Shown here piece by piece: positions 63,201 to 64,000 of a DNA stretch of 64,000 nucleotides. Source of the DNA: Rhodovibrio salinarum DSM 9154. Its GTDB lineage: Bacteria > Pseudomonadota > Alphaproteobacteria > Kiloniellales > Rhodovibrionaceae. The position numbers and the translations under genes were made by a program. Location of the stretch: contig NZ_KI911559.1 in assembly GCF_000515255.1 (NCBI RefSeq), forward strand, positions 4,033,347 to 4,097,346, in the 5' to 3' direction. A model generated the notes under the pieces. It was not told the DNA's origin. It was given only the letters and a program-made list of their open reading frames with translations, and made no database searches. How positions within the stretch are numbered: the stretch's first letter is position 1; each line of letters begins with the position of its first letter.

Positions 63201-64000
63201 TCGACGGGGTTACCGCTGAAGTCCTTCCACGCCTCGCCGCTCTTGATGCTGGTGTTGTTATAGAGACGGACGCCTTCGTTCGTGTCCGCTTCCGGCTTGA
63301 TTTTGAACGGGCCGCGCTCGACGTTGTAGATCAGGTTTTTGTAAGCGGTCGCCGGACCGTTATCGACGTACTGGAAACTGATCCCGTTCGCCGTGTTCAT
63401 CAGCAGGTTGTCGTGGGCGATGACGTTTCGGTCGGTGAAGTCGAGCTCGATGCCGTCGTCGCCGCCCCACAGCACCTTGTTGTGGTGGATCGCTATCGCC
63501 CGGTTCGCCAGATCGGTGTTGTGGTTCAGGCCCAGGGAATCCCCGAAGCCGGCGATCGTGTTGTAGGCGACCTCGATGCCCTCGCCGGTGACCACGATGC
63601 CTTCGTCGCCCCAGGTGTCGCTGCTGGTGTCGCCAATGGCGTTACGGCCAACCAGGTAATTGTCGGTGATCGTGATGTCCCGGTGGCCCTCGTTCGCGTC
63701 GATCCCGCGGTCAACGTCGAGGATGCTGTTGTTCCGGATGACTGCCCCTTCGACGTGATCGCCGCGGCCGTCACGCAGCTGAATGCCATGGGAGGCATTG
63801 CGGATGGTCAACCCCTCAAGGTGAACGAAGTCGCCTTCGATCCGCACGGCCGCACCGTTGCCGCCAGCGTCGATGATGCTGTCAGCACCTTCCGCCGCGC
63901 GGATCACGATCGGCTGATCGCTGGTGCCGCTGGACTTGACGTTCAGGTTGCCCACATAGGTGCCATCTTCCAACACGATGTTGTCACCGCCCTGAGCGCC
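60215..64000 (-). CDS. Giant beta-helix/cadherin-like/RTX secreted protein, 5' partial
   Basis: The frame is open to the window edge, so the N-terminus is missing; 1261 residues are visible. Order in the visible part: a right-handed beta-helix (about residues 1-390, many N-x-N/G-I repeats) ending VGAAPDIGALEKG, as in many secreted beta-helix proteins; two cadherin/Ig-like domains (405-495, 503-595) with LANDxDxxG motifs; an RTX block (604-815) with GGxGxDxL nonapeptides; two more Ig-like domains (837-925, 926-1016); and a second RTX block (1027-1240). The two [Ig-Ig-RTX] units are clearly related. RTX repeats bind calcium outside the cell, and such proteins use type I secretion. The PrtD/HlyD pair at 28454-31677 could export it. 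The beta-helix may bind or modify polysaccharide. Confidence 0.9.
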   Translation of the reverse strand, partial: GAQGGDNIVLEDGTYVGNLNVKSSGTSDQPIVIRAAEGADSIIDAGGNGAAVRIEGDFVHLEGLTIRNASHGIQLRDGRGDHVEGAVIRNNSILDVDRGIDANEGHRDITITDNYLVGRNAIGDTSSDTWGDEGIVVTGEGIEVAYNTIAGFGDSLGLNHNTDLANRAIAIHHNKVLWGGDDGIELDFTDRNVIAHDNLLMNTANGISFQYVDNGPATAYKNLIYNVERGPFKIKPEADTNEGVRLYNNTSIKSGEAWKDFSGNPVDTHIVNNLFVGDGQSADTVRADTTIFDDLTMDFNAWSYDGRFQVGGVGTFGDFAAWQAGSQGDNDQLLEGEAIFAGLSLAEATAAFSEFREADLASLVLADVSSALDAGTVIHGVTDGYVGAAPDIGALEKGAVSEHYGTRNAQITRNAPIAGADEVAAEAATAVVIDPLANDIDLQGGQLQLVSVAMPSAGTSSITSDSKITYQPADGFVGEDSFTYKVADADGNTATGKVIVTVQGDGGTHGNTPPLAADDSVSGVAGEMQSISVDTLFANDSDADGDPLKVSGVSSAQNGTVRLSDGIVTFTPDGSSTTEGAFVYHVSDGDGGSATARVSIEFASTGTVAGTDYRDTIDLSNKTDGQAVDARGGHDVVTGSAFADDITGGTGDDQLSGGAGNDVFRVDGDAGLDQVDGGAGVDRLLGGAGDDLIGLRDLAGIEIIDGGAGTNRIMGTSTRDRLDLSTTEIRNIAVIDGAGGHDILTGSAGNDFFRGGAGADQIAGGAGVDMAVFDGNYADYTVTQKGGNLDVAALVSDESTDKLNGIEVLQFKDGQWQNGTFTAGANGLPDGGGETTPSDTEPEFVEAVDDTGSLAEDGSLSLDVLANDMVPSGTTVQDITVPEHGTAVLEADGGVTYTPDVDFNGADGFAYSLLDAAGNVSTATVGIEVMPVNDAPVVVDDQASMEEGDKTVVDVLANDTDIDGDTLTLASVTAEGGGKTTFQEDGQIVYTAEAGSAGTHRLSYTVEDGQGGGATGELVIDVTAAVISPTQTFTGIAYRDKVDLSGAAEGYIIDTLGGHDIVTGTVFADHIYGGGGDDQLAGGSGDDIFFGAEGLDTIDGGAGVDILQGLDGDDLFGLRGFASLERIDGGGGSDAIRSTGSRDRLDFSDTELVDIELIDGGGGHDIVTGSQGDDHFIGRSGSDRFDGGAGYDIAYFEESYADYQIEERNGEFRVKALMSDEGQDKLANVEALRFDDGVYEDGQFQLLGVSSPSDMLVYDNV

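Overview
The window is high-GC DNA with tightly packed, often ATGA-overlapping genes. Gene content points to an alphaproteobacterium, probably in or near the Rhodospirillales. The clues are an LptF-LptG-LptD gene row, an LptD with a Cys-x-x-Cys motif, and abundant surface-polysaccharide genes with sulfotransferases. The taxonomic placement is inference. Most of the window is one large, mosaic locus for making, exporting and decorating surface polysaccharide and LPS.

Layout. 1-4029: initiating sugar-phosphate transferase (cut by the window edge), DegT-type aminotransferase and a membrane-anchored CapD/FlaA1-type 4,6-dehydratase, a plausible bacillosamine-like initiating-sugar set. 4432-7199: an unusual module of a tyrosine recombinase facing a small basic protein and a ParB-like protein. 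7316-10605: two same-orientation IS5-family copies, the second internally deleted, bracketing a strikingly AT-rich EpsG/Wzy-type polymerase gene. 10781-17720: Wzz-like chain-length protein, O-antigen ligase/polymerase, glycosyltransferases, an APH-fold kinase and a GT9 enzyme. 17746-20200: an FkbM methyltransferase gene split by an IS1380-family element. 20264-23031: sulfotransferase, beta-hydroxyacid dehydrogenase and GT2 enzyme. 23133-27686: lptD, lptG and lptF (LPS export). 27809-28057: a small ParB-fold protein.

28454-31677: a type I secretion ABC transporter (PrtD type) and its HlyD adaptor. 31882-38070: UDP-glucuronate-4-epimerase-like enzyme and UDP-HexNAc dehydrogenase. Between them lies a lower-GC segment with a TIGR04141/DUF6119-type gene split by a second 1649-bp copy of the same IS1380-family element. 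38099-46054: small membrane proteins, galE, a trypsin-like protease, glmM, a WalW-like deacetylase and a YdcF-like protein. 46174-55431: a two-armed divergent locus of exosortase-A-associated families. The left arm holds a GNAT protein, an asparagine-synthase-like enzyme, an acyl-CoA ligase and a PLP decarboxylase. The right arm holds an ACP, two alpha/beta hydrolases and a glycosyltransferase. No exosortase is visible. 55428-59901: a WecB-like epimerase, a glycosyltransferase and two sulfotransferases. 60215-64000: the C-terminal 1261 residues of a giant beta-helix/cadherin-like/RTX protein, a natural candidate substrate for the type I system.

How it fits together. The nucleotide-sugar enzymes (CapD, DegT, GalE, GlmM, WecB, UDP-HexNAc dehydrogenase, UDP-GlcA epimerase) supply precursors. 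The glycosyltransferases, EpsG/Wzy, Wzz and ligase assemble and polymerise the chain. Three sulfotransferases, FkbM (now broken) and the kinase decorate it, and LptDFG places LPS in the outer membrane. Two IS families have recently reshaped the region: both IS1380 insertions can be reversed on paper to restore intact reading frames.
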